Positions 27,601 through 38,700 of a stretch of DNA of 64,000 bases are shown here, piece by piece. How positions within the stretch are numbered: the stretch's first letter is position 1; the number at the start of each line of letters is the position of its first letter. Origin of the DNA: Muricea muricata (lineage: Eukaryota > Cnidaria > Anthozoa > Malacalcyonacea > Plexauridae). Made by a program: the position numbers and the translations under genes. The stretch is from the NCBI GenBank assembly GCA_963855995.1, contig OY979719.1:18571312-18635311 (forward strand). The letters are read 5' to 3'. Under the pieces are notes generated by a model. It saw only the letters and a list, made by a program, of their open reading frames with translations, was not told where the DNA came from and did not search any database.

Positions 27601-29198
27601 CAAATGATTTGCGTGATTTGTTAATCACTTGTTCTTGAGTCTAACACCATCGTTGCTTTTCCAGCTACAACCCAAGGGAATATTATGAAAAGATTCCAGA
27701 GGCAAGGAAAGCAATCGATCAAATTTTACAAGGATACTTTACACCGAACGAAGATGATGTGTTCAACCACCTGATCATCAAGCATTTGCTGGATCACGAC
27801 AGGTACCTTGGTTACTGCTGCATGTACAGTTGAGTAGAGGGCTCGTTAGTTTGAAGGTGATTGGCGCTATTCAACGAAGGAAGTTTCTAAACATGTTTGG
27901 TGGTGCATTTCCGAGCCCAGGGGCCGGTTGTTCAAAGCTGGGTTAGCACTAACTCTGGGTTAAAGTTTAACCCAATGTTTCAGTCTCTGTATTTCTACAT
28001 ATCCGTTTAAAACTTAGCAAACCAAAACTACTATTGATCATGCAAAGATTTTTAAAGAAATATCTCGCAATACTATCAACAAGCTAGTGGAAAGTTTGGA
28101 AAGAAATTTTACGTTACCCAGGGTTAAGCTAACCGGCTTTTGAACAACTGGCCCCAGGGGGGGTGAAAAGTGCCATAAAGTCATAATGGTTTACTTGATT
28201 TCTAACCTATTCTCGGGCGTTACCCCTTTTGGTACACATAAATTACACTTGCTCTTCTCAGCCAGCTCCGTAGATTAGCGGTCAGAACCAGGGTTGGCAA
28301 TTCTTCTTTTATTATTTTTTCTTTTACTTTCTTTTATAATAAAAGAAGAATTCTTTTAAGCCTAAATTTTTATTTTATTTTATTATTTTTAAAATTTTAT
28401 TATTATAAAATTAATATTTGATAACTAATAATTTTACAATTTACATTTTACACAAACTTCTGCCATTTTGAAATGGTGAAAAGCCTGGTAAGACTACTTA
28501 AGATATATATTATTTTTGTTTCTGTCAAGGCTAGTTTATCATTTCTAGATTACTTTTGTTGTTGTGAAAAGAGTGACGTCATATTGTGATGTCATCTTAA
28601 TTTTTCCGATATTTCGAAAATCTTCGTTTATTACTGAGAAATCTTCTCTCAATAATAAAAGAAAAAAGAAGATTTTTAATTTTTTAAAAATCTTTTATCC
28701 AACCCTGGTCAGAACATTGCATCCGCATGGGCAAGGCGTAGTAGGTTCAATTCCTGTTGGAGGACCTGTTGTTGATTATGAATTGTTCTCCACTGTTCCC
28801 GGCATGGATTCCAGCATGTGTATGAAAGAAATAAGAAACACCGATTGTAGTAGGAAGATTTTTATCTGAAAGAAAACATCAATATTTCCACACAGGTTTT
28901 ATGTCTTAGCTGATTTCGAAGCTTATGTCGAAGCTCAAGAAAAAGCTAGCGAACTATTTAAGGTAAGGGCATTCGCTATGAATGAGTTCATTTTCTATGT
29001 GTTGTGTTCATCAATTTCGGATGTTTTCAGGACCCAGCAAGCTGGCACGAGAAGGCAATTCTTAACGTGGCCGCTGCTGGCAAGTTCTCGAGCGATCGTA
29101 CGATCAGACAATATGCTGATGAGATCTGGAATGTAAAACCGACCAGACCCATTTGGTCACCGGCTGACAAACCTAAGCAGAAATCAAATGGCAAATAG
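18648..29198 (+). CDS. PYG: Glycogen phosphorylase
   Basis: 22 exons: 18648-18893, 19438-19539, 19614-19665, 19921-20054, 20396-20645, 20758-20840, 20943-21086, 21276-21368, 21462-21608, 21701-21864, 22450-22564, 22926-23027, 23427-23574, 23657-23715, 24504-24564, 24796-24876, 25314-25342, 25544-25594, 26193-26320, 27665-27802, 28896-28962, 29031-29198; 853 aa (human PYGM 842). Releases glucose-1-phosphate from glycogen in the cytosol. The N-terminal regulatory site is kept: KKKSISLRK puts Ser16 at the position of the phosphorylase-kinase serine. Other signatures: [46 protein letters not shown]-like [41 protein letters not shown], and the pyridoxal-phosphate lysine in [11 protein letters not shown] (Lys685). 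One gene corresponds to the vertebrate PYGM/PYGL/PYGB set. Introns hold several transposons and a 19-bp minisatellite. Confidence 0.97.
21918..22064. repeat. Inverted pair of tRNA-like SINE heads
   Basis: On plus, TAGCTCAATGGGTAGAG (A-box-like, from about 21994) and GCGAGTTCAAACTTGCTGG (B-box-like, from about 22038). On minus, the same plan reads from about 21990 leftwards: AGCTCAATAGGTAT ... GTCTAGAAACTTAAAGAAAT, GAGTTCAAATCCTGGCC. The two copies face away from a shared centre. In a phosphorylase intron; probably SINE-derived rather than a working tRNA gene. Confidence 0.65.
23766..23975. mobile_element. Probable inverted-repeat element in PYG intron
   Basis: GTACGAAAGGTGGTTACATT ... CTTTGGATAGTGAATTTTT on the left is roughly mirrored by AAAATCACTATCCGGTGGAT ... 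GTTCATCTTTCGCAC on the right. Diverged arms; boundaries approximate. Confidence 0.45.
23986..24389. mobile_element. Inverted-repeat element, CTTTGCAATTTTACTAA family, copy 2
   Basis: TGGACCAATTGCATTATGG at the left mirrors CCATAATGCAATCGGTCCA at the right; inner segments (GTTGAAATAGGAAAATTTTT, CATTGAAGAGCATCCTAAAA) are also inverted. About 404 bp hairpin. Relative of 12740-13313. Confidence 0.85.
24951..25211. mobile_element. Inverted-repeat element, same family, copy 3
   Basis: ATGGACTTTTAACCTTTTAG at the left mirrors CTAAAAGGTTAAAGGTCCAT at the right; inside, CTTGAAAGAGCATCCTAAAC mirrors AGGATGCTCTTTCAAG. About 261 bp, shorter internal spacer than copies 1 and 2. Lies only about 100 bases before the 29-bp exon 25314-25342. 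Confidence 0.85.
25618..25885 (+). repeat. Tandem repeat, about 54-bp unit
   Basis: Five units of the form AAATTTAGCAAAATACCGTG CCGTTATGCAAATTTCAC plus an A-run and GAATG, in the PYG intron after exon 18. Confidence 0.85.
26375..27248 (+). repeat. 19-bp minisatellite, about 45 copies
   Basis: Unit GATAACAATAACTACTATA repeated head to tail with few substitutions (AAAGATA, GATAGCA variants cluster at the ends and around 26800-26870 and 27060-27170). About 870 bases in the PYG intron 26321-27664. The clustering of variants shows past expansion by unequal exchange. Confidence 0.95.
27250..27600. repeat. GC-richer segment with G and C runs after the minisatellite
   Basis: Contains GGTAGGGGGGGGGCTTACCC at about 27401-27420 and GGGGGCCCTTACCCCCCCCC at about 27545-27564, and is clearly more GC-rich than neighbouring introns. 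It looks like a separate insertion, but I found no clean termini. Confidence 0.4.
27920..28155. mobile_element. MITE with GGGGCCGGTTGTTC termini, copy 2
   Basis: Starts GGGGCCGGTTGTTCAAAGCT and ends AGCTAACCGGCTTTTGAACA ACTGGCCCC. The subterminal sequence GGGTTAGCACTAACTCTGGG differs from copies 1, 3 and 4, so it belongs to a subfamily. PYG intron. Confidence 0.8.
28288..28708. mobile_element. Element with CCAGGGTTGG termini and 6-bp target duplication, copy 1
   Basis: Begins CCAGGGTTGGCAATTCTT and ends CCAACCCTGG. TCAGAA occurs directly on both sides (28282-28287 and 28709-28714), a 6-bp target duplication. Interior is A/T-rich TTTTATTATT-type sequence. Relative of 32156-32652. Confidence 0.85.
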
Positions 29199-29678
29199 TT
29201 TATTTTATCAAGGCTTTAGGATATTTTAAATATTCACGAGCAAAGAATAACAGCACTATGTAGATGACGGCGTCTTTCTTAGTAGACCTTTTAGAATTTT
29301 TTGTTTTCCTAACGAAACACCAAATTTTGACGTTTCTGACGAAGATCTTTGGACTTTTACTAATAAAAACACTTCAGTCTTTGATCTAGGTAAATACCGT
29401 TCAACATGTTTTTCAATAGCTCAAATATTACCTCCCATCTTAACTCTGCCAGATCTTATTCTTTGTTCAAATGATTAAAAAAAACGATATTTAATGTGAT
29501 GTAAATTAATCTTACAGTAAAACTTGATGTACTTCTGTTATTCTGTCAATATATAGTAAAGTCCTGTGCAAGTTCAAGTTGCATTTAAATTTAAAATAAA
29601 GAAAATTATTAACTTTGCGACTCTGCAAATTTCTACACATTAGATCTGGAACAAATTTAACTAATCTCAATAAATTTA
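29199..29678. other. Convergent intergenic PYG/IPPK
   Basis: 480 AT-rich bases holding the 3' UTRs of two facing genes. No exon or repeat recognised. Confidence 0.45.
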
Positions 29679-31193
29679 TTACATCTTGGTAATTGATTCA
29701 TTAGCATTAAAACGTAGATAATTATCAACAATATCATGATACTCCTTATAGTACTTTGTGATACGATCACTGCTCTTCAAGTCTAGATCAACTACAGCAA
29801 TTGAATACTTGTATGTCTTGCCAGTTAGAATATCTTCAAAGCAACTTGAATCCTCAGGTTTGCTGCCAATTACTTCTTGAAATGAGGCCATAATAGAACA
29901 ATCATTAGCGCTGGCTGCAATTAGAAAATTTACAAGACTGTCTAATTTTCTTCCAATTGATGAGTCATTGCAAACATTGTAGCCATCAATCAAATTTATA
30001 TCATCTTTGAATCCGTTGGCACAAATGTCATTAAAAATATCAAATGCTTTATCAGTTCCAATGCTGTCAAACTTCTGCACATCCAAAATCTTTCTCAAGA
30101 TACCTCCTTGGCCAAATACCAAACCTTTTGAAATAAGATGTTTTGGAATACAAACCATGACATCTGGATCATATTGACTTGCTGAGCAAACAGGGTGCAT
30201 GGAGTATGAATGTTTGTGATATTTGTGGTGGTAGTCATAGCAACCTGTGGCGCTTGAGTTGGAGTCATGAATAAGTAACTGAAGCAATGTGGTCACAAAA
30301 CTTGTGATTGAGGTTAGATGTGTACCATCAGTTTGACCATAGAGATTATGGATAGCACCATATTCTAAATGGTGATCAGGAAATGAACATTTAAGCACCT
30401 CTTCTAGTTTAGCTATGTGTGAGCAGCATTGACATGGCATGGTATTAGATGGTACCAAGTCTGGTAGAGAACTGTTATTTGAAGATGGTATCAATGTTTC
30501 TCCAGAGTAAATCAACTTACCATCTTGAAAAATCTTCAAATTATTCTGAGGGTCTTTCAATAGACAAGTCAATGCATGCCAGACCCTGTTCATATCTGAT
30601 GAGAACAGGTCCAATGGGCAGTAGCCACTTCGTCGTGGATACTTCCCGCTGTTGACCTTCGTCCATTGAAACAAGCAGTATTTACAGATGGATTCCTGCA
30701 CTTTGCTATACCGTCCGTTTTCAAGTCCCACACATGATGGCAGGGTACCACACTTTGGTTTTATTTCAATGCAAAATGTGGGCGTGCCCATCTTGTCTTT
30801 CACCTCATTTGCATAATCTCCGGAAACAAAGCAAAAATCCTCCATCAAAATACCAAACTTATTTTGCTCGTGAACTTCTTTCCCTAGCCTACAATGAGGT
30901 CTTTTCTTGTTAGCACAGCTTACTAAGTCTTTGTTCTTTGCCATAAAGCCCTCTGGTAGTTCAGCGATCACCCCAGGTTTGAAATATTTCTCGCTCAATA
31001 AAGGCACAAAAATTCGTTTACAAAGTTTGATTTTTCGTTCAAAGTCCAGTCGTGTGTTTCCTGCCAGATCCTTTTGAGTGATGCTGGACTTTTGCAAGCA
31101 AAGAACTTTCCGAGTTTCAGGATTTGAAAGGGCAAGTGTTTTGTTTCCTTCACCGCGATAAAACCATTTTGAGACCGATAAAAGGCCGGCCAT
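29679..31193 (-). CDS. IPPK: Inositol-pentakisphosphate 2-kinase (single exon)
   Basis: 504 aa in one uninterrupted frame (human IPPK 491). Phosphorylates the 2-position of inositol 1,3,4,5,6-pentakisphosphate to make IP6. Seen: WFYRGEGNKTLAL near residue 11 (nucleotide-binding N lobe), EIKPKCGTLPS at about 150, CKYCLFQWTKVNSGKY, SGYCPLDLFS, DPQNNLKIFQDG, and near the C terminus VVDLDLKS (family DLDLK with the metal-binding Asp). All other multi-domain genes here are cut by many introns, so the intronless state is notable: either a retrocopy that took over or intron loss. The frame is intact with no stop or frameshift. Divergent from CEBPZ; convergent with PYG. Confidence 0.93.
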   Translation of the reverse strand: MAGLLSVSKWFYRGEGNKTLALSNPETRKVLCLQKSSITQKDLAGNTRLDFERKIKLCKRIFVPLLSEKYFKPGVIAELPEGFMAKNKDLVSCANKKRPHCRLGKEVHEQNKFGILMEDFCFVSGDYANEVKDKMGTPTFCIEIKPKCGTLPSCVGLENGRYSKVQESICKYCLFQWTKVNSGKYPRRSGYCPLDLFSSDMNRVWHALTCLLKDPQNNLKIFQDGKLIYSGETLIPSSNNSSLPDLVPSNTMPCQCCSHIAKLEEVLKCSFPDHHLEYGAIHNLYGQTDGTHLTSITSFVTTLLQLLIHDSNSSATGCYDYHHKYHKHSYSMHPVCSASQYDPDVMVCIPKHLISKGLVFGQGGILRKILDVQKFDSIGTDKAFDIFNDICANGFKDDINLIDGYNVCNDSSIGRKLDSLVNFLIAASANDCSIMASFQEVIGSKPEDSSCFEDILTGKTYKYSIAVVDLDLKSSDRITKYYKEYHDIVDNYLRFNANESITKM

Positions 31194-31218
31194 TTTTGTC
31201 CAAGTTTATTTGTCCAAA

Positions 31219-32149
31219 CCAGTGAACTCTAATACAACTGGAACGATAACTCCTATGTTTTCGTCCTATGATTGGATGAAGCCAAATTTGAAGCAAAAGG
31301 CGGGAACCGCGCTGGGAAAATGGCTTGTTCGAAAGGACTGGGGAAAGTTACGAGGAGTGGAAAGTTTGTTTTTGAGCGAAAATATGCTTGAAAAATGAGA
31401 ATTTTCATCACAAGACTTCAATTTTAAAGATTCGACCCTGGTTTTCTGGATAGTCCTGACTGTTCTACACTTTGTTACGGCAAAAATTGAGGGCTATCAC
31501 TTTTTTACTCTGGAAAATGACGAAAGTTTCAACGTGCCGAAGCAAACTACGAGGCAAACTACGCTCTTCAATTGGAAAATATATTGCTTTAAAACATTTC
31601 AACACTTCCAAAACGTCTCTTGTGCTAAAGTCCAGGTATCGTTGTCTATTTTGAGCTTTTAGTCTTTGCTGTAGCCCTTCTAATACGTGAGTAAATTGAG
31701 GTTTTCGAAGTGGTGTATTTGTATGGTTAATTCAAAAATATGTATAAAACTTACATTTTTCGTCAGATAGCATTAGTTTTAAAGCTTTAAACTTCGGTTA
31801 CGGATAGTTCTTGGCAGCCTCTTCCATCTAACTGTTAAAACTCGAGAGGTAACATTTTTTTAAAAAAGATATTTCGTGACAAAGTTTTCGCCGGAACTGT
31901 TTTTCATTTTTAGCAGCCAAAAAATATTTTAAAACCTTACTGGACGTTCTAGAAAGTTGAGGTACATGAAATTTCAATCTATCTAGAAAATATTTAGCAC
32001 CTAACTGGCTCTAAAACACGAAGTTAAAGGGTCGAAAAGAGCTTTTGAAAATAGGTCATATTTTCGCGGCGTGACGTACATGGCGGCCTTCAATTTGGCT
32101 TCAAAGATGGCGGCCAAGTTATCGTTCCAGTTGTATTAGAGTTCACTGG
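31219..32149. mobile_element. 931-bp element with perfect 33-bp inverted termini, TSD TCCAAA
   Basis: First 33 bases (CCAGTGAACTCTAATACAAC...) are the exact reverse complement of the last 33. TCCAAA flanks it at 31213-31218 and 32150-32155. The interior has no long frame. The perfect arms imply recent activity. Sits 25 bases upstream of the IPPK start codon. Confidence 0.92.
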
Positions 32150-32155
32150 TCCAAA

Positions 32156-32652
32156 CCAGGGTTGGTAGGTCCTGCGCATGCTTGGAGCCAAATAGCTATG
32201 CAAAAAGAGGCCAAAATCTACCAAAAGAGGCCAAACTACAATTTTTCTAACGCGGCCAAATAAATGCTAAAAAGCCCAAATATATCGCAAACTCATTACT
32301 AATAGTTTTGGGTATTGACACTGTTCAGCTTTTCTTTTACAACCAGTGCGATGTCTAGTGTACTGCGTAGCACAACTAATTTATCCATGAATACTAAATA
32401 ATCCTCATATACTAAAAGTTCTCATGAATACTAAATGCCTTTGATATCACAATTAGTATACCAGCTGCATTATTATGACGATTAAACATATAAAATCAAA
32501 CTAAGATCGAAACATTTTCCAAGCATTACTTTGAAATAGAAAGAGCCCAAAAAGTAGCCAAAAAGCAAAACTTTTTTTTTGAGGCCAAGCAAGAAAAAAA
32601 GAAGCCAAAATCGAGTTATTTGGCCTCTAATAGGCCAAACTACCAACCCTGG
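32156..32652. mobile_element. Element with CCAGGGTTGGTAG termini, copy 2, TSD TCCAAA
   Basis: Starts CCAGGGTTGGTAGG and ends CTACCAACCCTGG; flanked by TCCAAA at 32150-32155 and 32653-32658. Interior has GAGGCCAAAA-type repeats (AAAAGAGGCCAAAATCTACC, GAAGCCAAAATCG). It shares its termini with 28288-28708 but not the interior. Confidence 0.9.
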
Positions 32653-32743
32653 TCCAAACATTAAAAAAATTTTAGTGTATCACCAACATGAAGTACTTCC
32701 TACAAACCGCTGATATAAAGTATTTCGGCTCAGAAAATACAAT

Positions 32744-35700
32744 ATGGCTTCCAAAACGAAGACAAATTTTGGAAAGAAACGCAAGAAAAAGCATATTATC
32801 TCTCGTTCAGGTCAAAATGACGATGAATTTACACTGAAAAATGTTCAAGAGTTAGGGGGAGATGAGGTAGGTTGTAGTATTATAGGGAATTTTAAAAATA
32901 AGTGTGAAATACATCGCGAGACACCCCGTCATTTCTTGAGATACAGTAGTGTATATTGATTTACTATGAAATTTGTTGGGAATTTCAGGCTGATTATGAA
33001 CTCCTCAAGGATGTAGATGATGAGGATGACGTTGTAACGGCTGAAAATGCTACTAGTAAACAGAATGAAGTCAAGGAAACAGAGGTTTGCATAATAATTG
33101 CATGAAAAACCTCAAAACCTGATAGACATAGGCCTGATAAACATGCTTTCTATGTATGACGCAGAACTTTATTCCACATGGGTTTTGATGTTTAGGTAAA
33201 AAATCTCATTAACAAGCTTGGACTTCAAGCCATCAAGAAGTAAGTTTAATTTTAACAAAATTGCTCATGCCAAGTTGTATGGATTTGATGAATCAAGTGT
33301 CGGACTTGTGCACTTTGACTGCAAAAAAATGCTGATCTAAATCCGACCTAGGTCAGCATTTTTAAAATCTGTTTCCACTTCTTGGAGCGCTAGTAATTAC
33401 ACATTATTTGCAAAGCACCGAAGTCAAAATATAACTTGAATGTTAACTCCAGCTGTAAACTAGTCAAAAGTTGAAGCCAATTGCTAGCTTTATTGTGCAC
33501 AACGAAAATGGTATTGTGTAATACAAACAGTAGATAGTTTATGTAGACATGGCCAGCTCAATGGCACATTTTCACAATGGCATTTTCATTCTCAATACAA
33601 CCTGGAACTAAACGTCATCGCGTATTTCAAGCCACATTATGTTGGCAAATTTTTGCCGACCTAGTTTTCATGGGCCGCCATACGACTTTGAAAAACTCTA
33701 CACAATTTGGCATTCTTGCTCCATTTCTTGCATAATCTCACACATTCTCAAAGTGCCTTTGGACTTTACTTAACCTAAAGAAAGTGCAAATAAATGCATG
33801 AAATGCTGGTCAGAGTTGTAAAAAATTGTACTGTTACTAGTGACTACTAGTGCAGGAAGTGCAGTGACAGGTTAGGTTGGGTTAGATTCTTTCACTCCCT
33901 GAAACAATAAAGCAAAATTTGGCACTTCAAGCAAAGATCCTTTCTGCGAAGTTAGTAGCGATTTTATTTCACATACCATTAGGTACCGTACTATTAAAAT
34001 TTAGGTAAGGAAGCCTAATTAGAACTTAAAGTTTTTAGAATGTATTATTAGAACCTAGAACACCTTCACATAAAATAAAGATTTAAATATATTTGACACT
34101 TCAAAATTTGTGTTTTAGTCAGCCTAATTTAAAGAAATCATCCAAAAACAATAAAACAATGAATTCTGAGAAGAATAAAACTAAAATTAAAGAGTCAATT
34201 AAGTCCAAGAAGACCACAAATAATTTCAAACAAGAAACTAATCGTTCCCTGCATGTGAATGCTTCAAATGAATCTAATGTTGAGATGAAAGACAAACTGT
34301 TGATTCATCCTGTTGGAAGATGGTTTGAAGAGGTAATTACAAGTATTTACAAAATCAGCTACATTTTATATGTTCTTCCATTTCTCCCTCCTTCCTTCTC
34401 AAGACGTATCACTCTTTTCTAAGTACGCCAGGCCTCCACTCAAATGAGTACTCATGGAGATTGTATAAAATTAAACATGTAACATCAATCAACAACAGTC
34501 TGTAATTTACATAATGTTTACAGTCATCTGTGCAGCCTTCCAAAACAATGAAGAAAGAACAAGATGTTGATGGTGTTCATGTCGAGAAAATGAAGAAAAT
34601 TGCAGAAAGCCTATTGGAAAATGAGTCTATAGTTTATAGGAAAGGTAGCTATCTTTACCTGCTGTCAGGGTGGCGGGAAGGTGAGAGGGTTGGGAAGGAG
34701 GTGTGGAAGGGTGGCAAGGAGTTGGAGAGGGGTGAAAAGGAGATGGGGAGGGGTGACAAGGAGGTGTGGCAAAGTGGTGGGGAGGGGTGGCAAGGAGGTG
34801 GAGAGGGATAGGAAGGGTTGGCAAGGAGGTGGAGAGGGATAGGAAGGGTTGGCAAGTAGGTGGAGAGGGATAGGAAGGGTTGGCAAGGAGGTGGAGAGGG
34901 ATAGAAAGGGGTGGCAAGGAGGAGGAGAGGGATAGGAAGGGGTGGCAAGGAGGAGGAGAGGGATAGGAAGGGGTGGCAAGGAGGTGGAGAGGGATAGGAA
35001 GGGGTGGTAAGGGGGAGGAGATGGGTGAGAAGGAGGTGGGGAGGTGTGGCACTTTTGTATGGACTTATCAACACAAATGGTATGGTCACTAAATTGAAAT
35101 GCTTGTAGAGAAATGTACTACTGCAAACTTCCCAAACAGAACAGCCTCAGTAAACCCAATGCTTTCTATACCACACATACTTCCCTTCTGTTTCAGAAAA
35201 AGAGCGAACAAAACCGTCAGATGTAGAATGGCTGAAGACAGTAGCAAATTCTGGAACTCTTGGTGATAAAATAGCCGCATTGGCTTTGCAGATACAGGTT
35301 TGTACCTAACAAAGCTTGACTGGATCTTGAAGTTGAACCATTCGACCTAATTGTTTCTCATGTGTGTAATACAGGAATCACCACTACACCACCTTAAGAC
35401 AATTGATATACTGCTCAACATGGCCAATAAGAAAGGACGAAGGGAATGCTTGATGGCAATTGGTAGGATTTCATTTTTGCTACATATTCAGTTGCGGCAA
35501 TAAACATGTTCCAAAAATATTTGATCAATTCATTTGCGCAAGTTTAGCAATTCCTCAGTTTAGCAGATCAATTCAAAATTTTGAAGAGGTTCCTTTATTC
35601 AAAAGATTCACAGCTTCCTGTTAATTGATCAATCAGAATGGTATATCTTATTTGTGATCATTTTGATTAATCGATATGATAACAAAAATTTCAACAAACT

Positions 35701-38700
35701 TTCCAAAATTTGAGGAATTACGCGAGGAATTGATCAGAACTGCTAAACTTGAGCAAATGAATTGGCCAAATATTTTCATGTTTCTATTGCTGCAACTGGA
35801 AATGTTCATTTTATAATGAAAAAAATGAAATGTCTGTTGCAGTAGACTGATGAATTGGAACCAATGTTTGTTTCTTTACCAGACACGTTGAAAGATTTGT
35901 GGCTTGTCAACTTGCTGCCTGATAATAGAAAGTTAAAAAAATTTTCAGATGTAAGTTGATTTTTTATTCATTCTATCAACTGCAGTCTGGTGCTGCATAC
36001 ATTTTGAATATGGTTACTCAAATTTGTGCTGTTTGGTGTACTGTAATGTTGCTGTTTAATGATTTATTCATGCTGCAGTTCCCACTAAAATCCAGCCCAG
36101 AGAAAACGAATCAGAGTGGCCGAGATGCGTGGAACAGAAAATTGATTGTTTGGTATTTTGAAGATCAACTGAAGCAGCGATACGAGAGTTTTGTCGTTGG
36201 CCTGCAGGTCAGTGAAATGAACAATACTTTGTGTACTCTGTAGCGTTTGTTAACTGAACGTGATGTCTAAAAATCGCTTGACACTGCTCATAAATGACCA
36301 AATAGTTATTCTTTCATGAAAAGATTATTATTGATTGAACACCGAAAACATGTTTTAAGACGTTTTCAAATTGTGAAGTCTAATGGTCCCTTGAAGTCTT
36401 CACACATAACATTTACTTGAGTTGAGCTGTTACAAAGCACGGGTCAATTCATGTCATTTTATTTATTTTTGTAGAGACTGTTGCATGATAATCTTGAAAA
36501 TGTCCGCAACAAGGTGTTAGGTATGTAAAATAATTCTCCTTAGGTCGAGCAGGGTTCCCCCTAGACTGGAAAAAACAGGTACAAATATTTGGTCATCAGT
36601 ATTTGAGTTATTGTGAAAAATCAGAACATTTTACAATTCTTAGCTCTACGTATTTTCTTCTAGGTGTGGTATACGAATTACTTGCTGAAAAACCAGAACA
36701 GGAAAAGGTGATGTAATCACTTAAGTCATTGCAGGCACACAAACATACATTACAAGCACACAAAGTTTTGTCATTTTGAAATTTCATTGACCCTAATATT
36801 TCGCAGGCATTGTTGCTGTATTTGGTGAACAAAGTAGGAGATCCTAACCGAAAAATCGCGTCAAAATCTGGCCATCTTTTGGGTTGTTTGGGTACGTTTT
36901 TATACGTGCAAAATATGTATCGCTCTAAATGTATCCTTTAACCACGCAGCTGGTATTTCATGTGATTTGACGATTTTTAATTTCGTTTTTTTTTTTGTCA
37001 ATTTCAGTTCAAAAACATCCGAACATGAAACTTGTAATCACACAAGAAGTGGAACGCTTGCTTTACCGAGCTAACATTAGTTTAAAAGCGCAGTAAGTCA
37101 CACAAAAAACATTTAAAATGAAAAGGACAATATTTTTTTTATCGGATTATTGATAAAAGCTTTGAAGTATTTGTAACATTCGTTGTTAATTTTTTGATAA
37201 CGTACTTAGTTTCTGAAATATTGAAGAACAAATGACATTAGCCGTCCGCCATCTTGTTTTATAATTAGATCCAGTGATATTGAGTTCACTGAATTAGATC
37301 TGTTTTACTGACGTCACAACCTAGGTAGACTGTATAAAACTTGCTTTGAATTAGTTAAATCTCAATGAAATTTTCTTCAACACTTCGCAATTTACGTAAG
37401 AAGTATTTACATACAAATTCAGTTGGAGTTCAACATTCAACATACTTGTTAATCGCTTCTTAAAGAGAAAAAACGATTACCCAGGTTGTGACGTCATGGG
37501 GTTTTTGAATATTCAAGATGGCGGATTAGTGGTGTCTTTGTCTTTCTTTGTCCTTCAGTATTGCAGAAACTAAACATGTTATGAAAAAATTGACAACTCA
37601 TGTTACGGTCACTTTTGAGGTTCTTATCAATAAGCCTAAAAATATATTACTGTTTCCCTTTACAATGAAATATTTTTGTACAGTTCTCGATCGTAACACG
37701 CCTTCTCTTTTAGATATTATGCAGTTTGCTTCTTAAACCAACTTATACTCTCAAAGAAAGACAGTGCCCTGGCAAGCAGTTTGATTACAATTTATTTTAG
37801 TCTTTTTAAGGTAAATAAAATCGTTTAATATCTGTTGTCGTTTGTGTTTCATATATAAACAACATAAGTTTTGGTTATAGGAAGTCTCTGAATGCATTTA
37901 TCTTAATTTACGACCTTTTTGCTCGCTTTACAAAGGCTTTTGTCGATAAAGGACAAGTGGAAACGAAGATGTTGAGCGCCTTGCTTTCTGGTGTTAACCG
38001 AGCGTTCAATTATGTTCAAGGTACGCTGCAGTTACTTTTCGACTTTTGCAGTTTGCTTTACCTCGTTTAGCGTGAAGAGCATTTCAAATGTTATCATTAA
38101 CACAACTTGATAACGGCCAATGACATTTCTAATTGTTCGGTTTTCTTTTCGAACGTTTTTCTCATGATTAATAGAGCTGGTTTTTCGTGCGTTACATATC
38201 TTTTATTTAGCGTGTTTTTGTTTCAGACGATGAAGACCAATTTAGCGAGCAGATCAACATGCTTTTCAAAGTTGTACACATCTCTTCGTTTAATACAAGT
38301 GTTCAGGTGCGTTGCACGTGAATTGTGACAGTAGTTTAGTCAGAAACTTTGCCGAAAGAATGGTTTTAGAAAGCAAGAGGAGTGTAAAATTTCGGGTCTT
38401 AATTTTCCTCACTTTCGTGCACAATTCTATACTATGTGGAAATTTCTTCCTGACTGTGAAGAATTGATGAGGGATTGTATTGTTGTTAATACACAAACAA
38501 TGCATGAACGATTCCAATTTGATATACGGTTTATTTGTTTAACAGGCATTAATGTTACTCTTCCAAGTTATGGATTCGAGGTATGGCTTCCTAGATTGTG
38601 TCTTCTTACCACTTCTCCTGGGTATCTTATTCTCCCGTTGTTGCTTCTGTCTTTCTAAAGAATAAAATTGATAAAATGTGTTGTTTCTAGACAGTCGATA

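Larger units (their letters stand above)
31194..32743. promoter_or_regulatory. Divergent IPPK/CEBPZ intergenic region invaded by two transposons
   Basis: 1.55 kb between start codons. Without the two elements (31219-32149 and 32156-32652) only about 115 bases would remain, typical of a compact bidirectional promoter. The first element carries two ATGGCGGCC sites (32080-32088, 32107-32115; YY1-like) and a TGACGTAC CRE-like motif at about 32072. Promoter activity is inference. Confidence 0.5.

Noticed and set aside
34627..35089. Pro/Ser-rich minus-strand frames of 104-144 aa
   Set aside because: Pure translation of the purine-rich minisatellite in three frames; CEBPZ exons flank it on the other strand.
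37548..37736. Extra CEBPZ exon beginning at 37558
   Set aside because: An acceptor-like CAG precedes it, but joining exon 13 directly to 37714 keeps the conserved frame (QYYAVCFLNQL) and this stretch does not.
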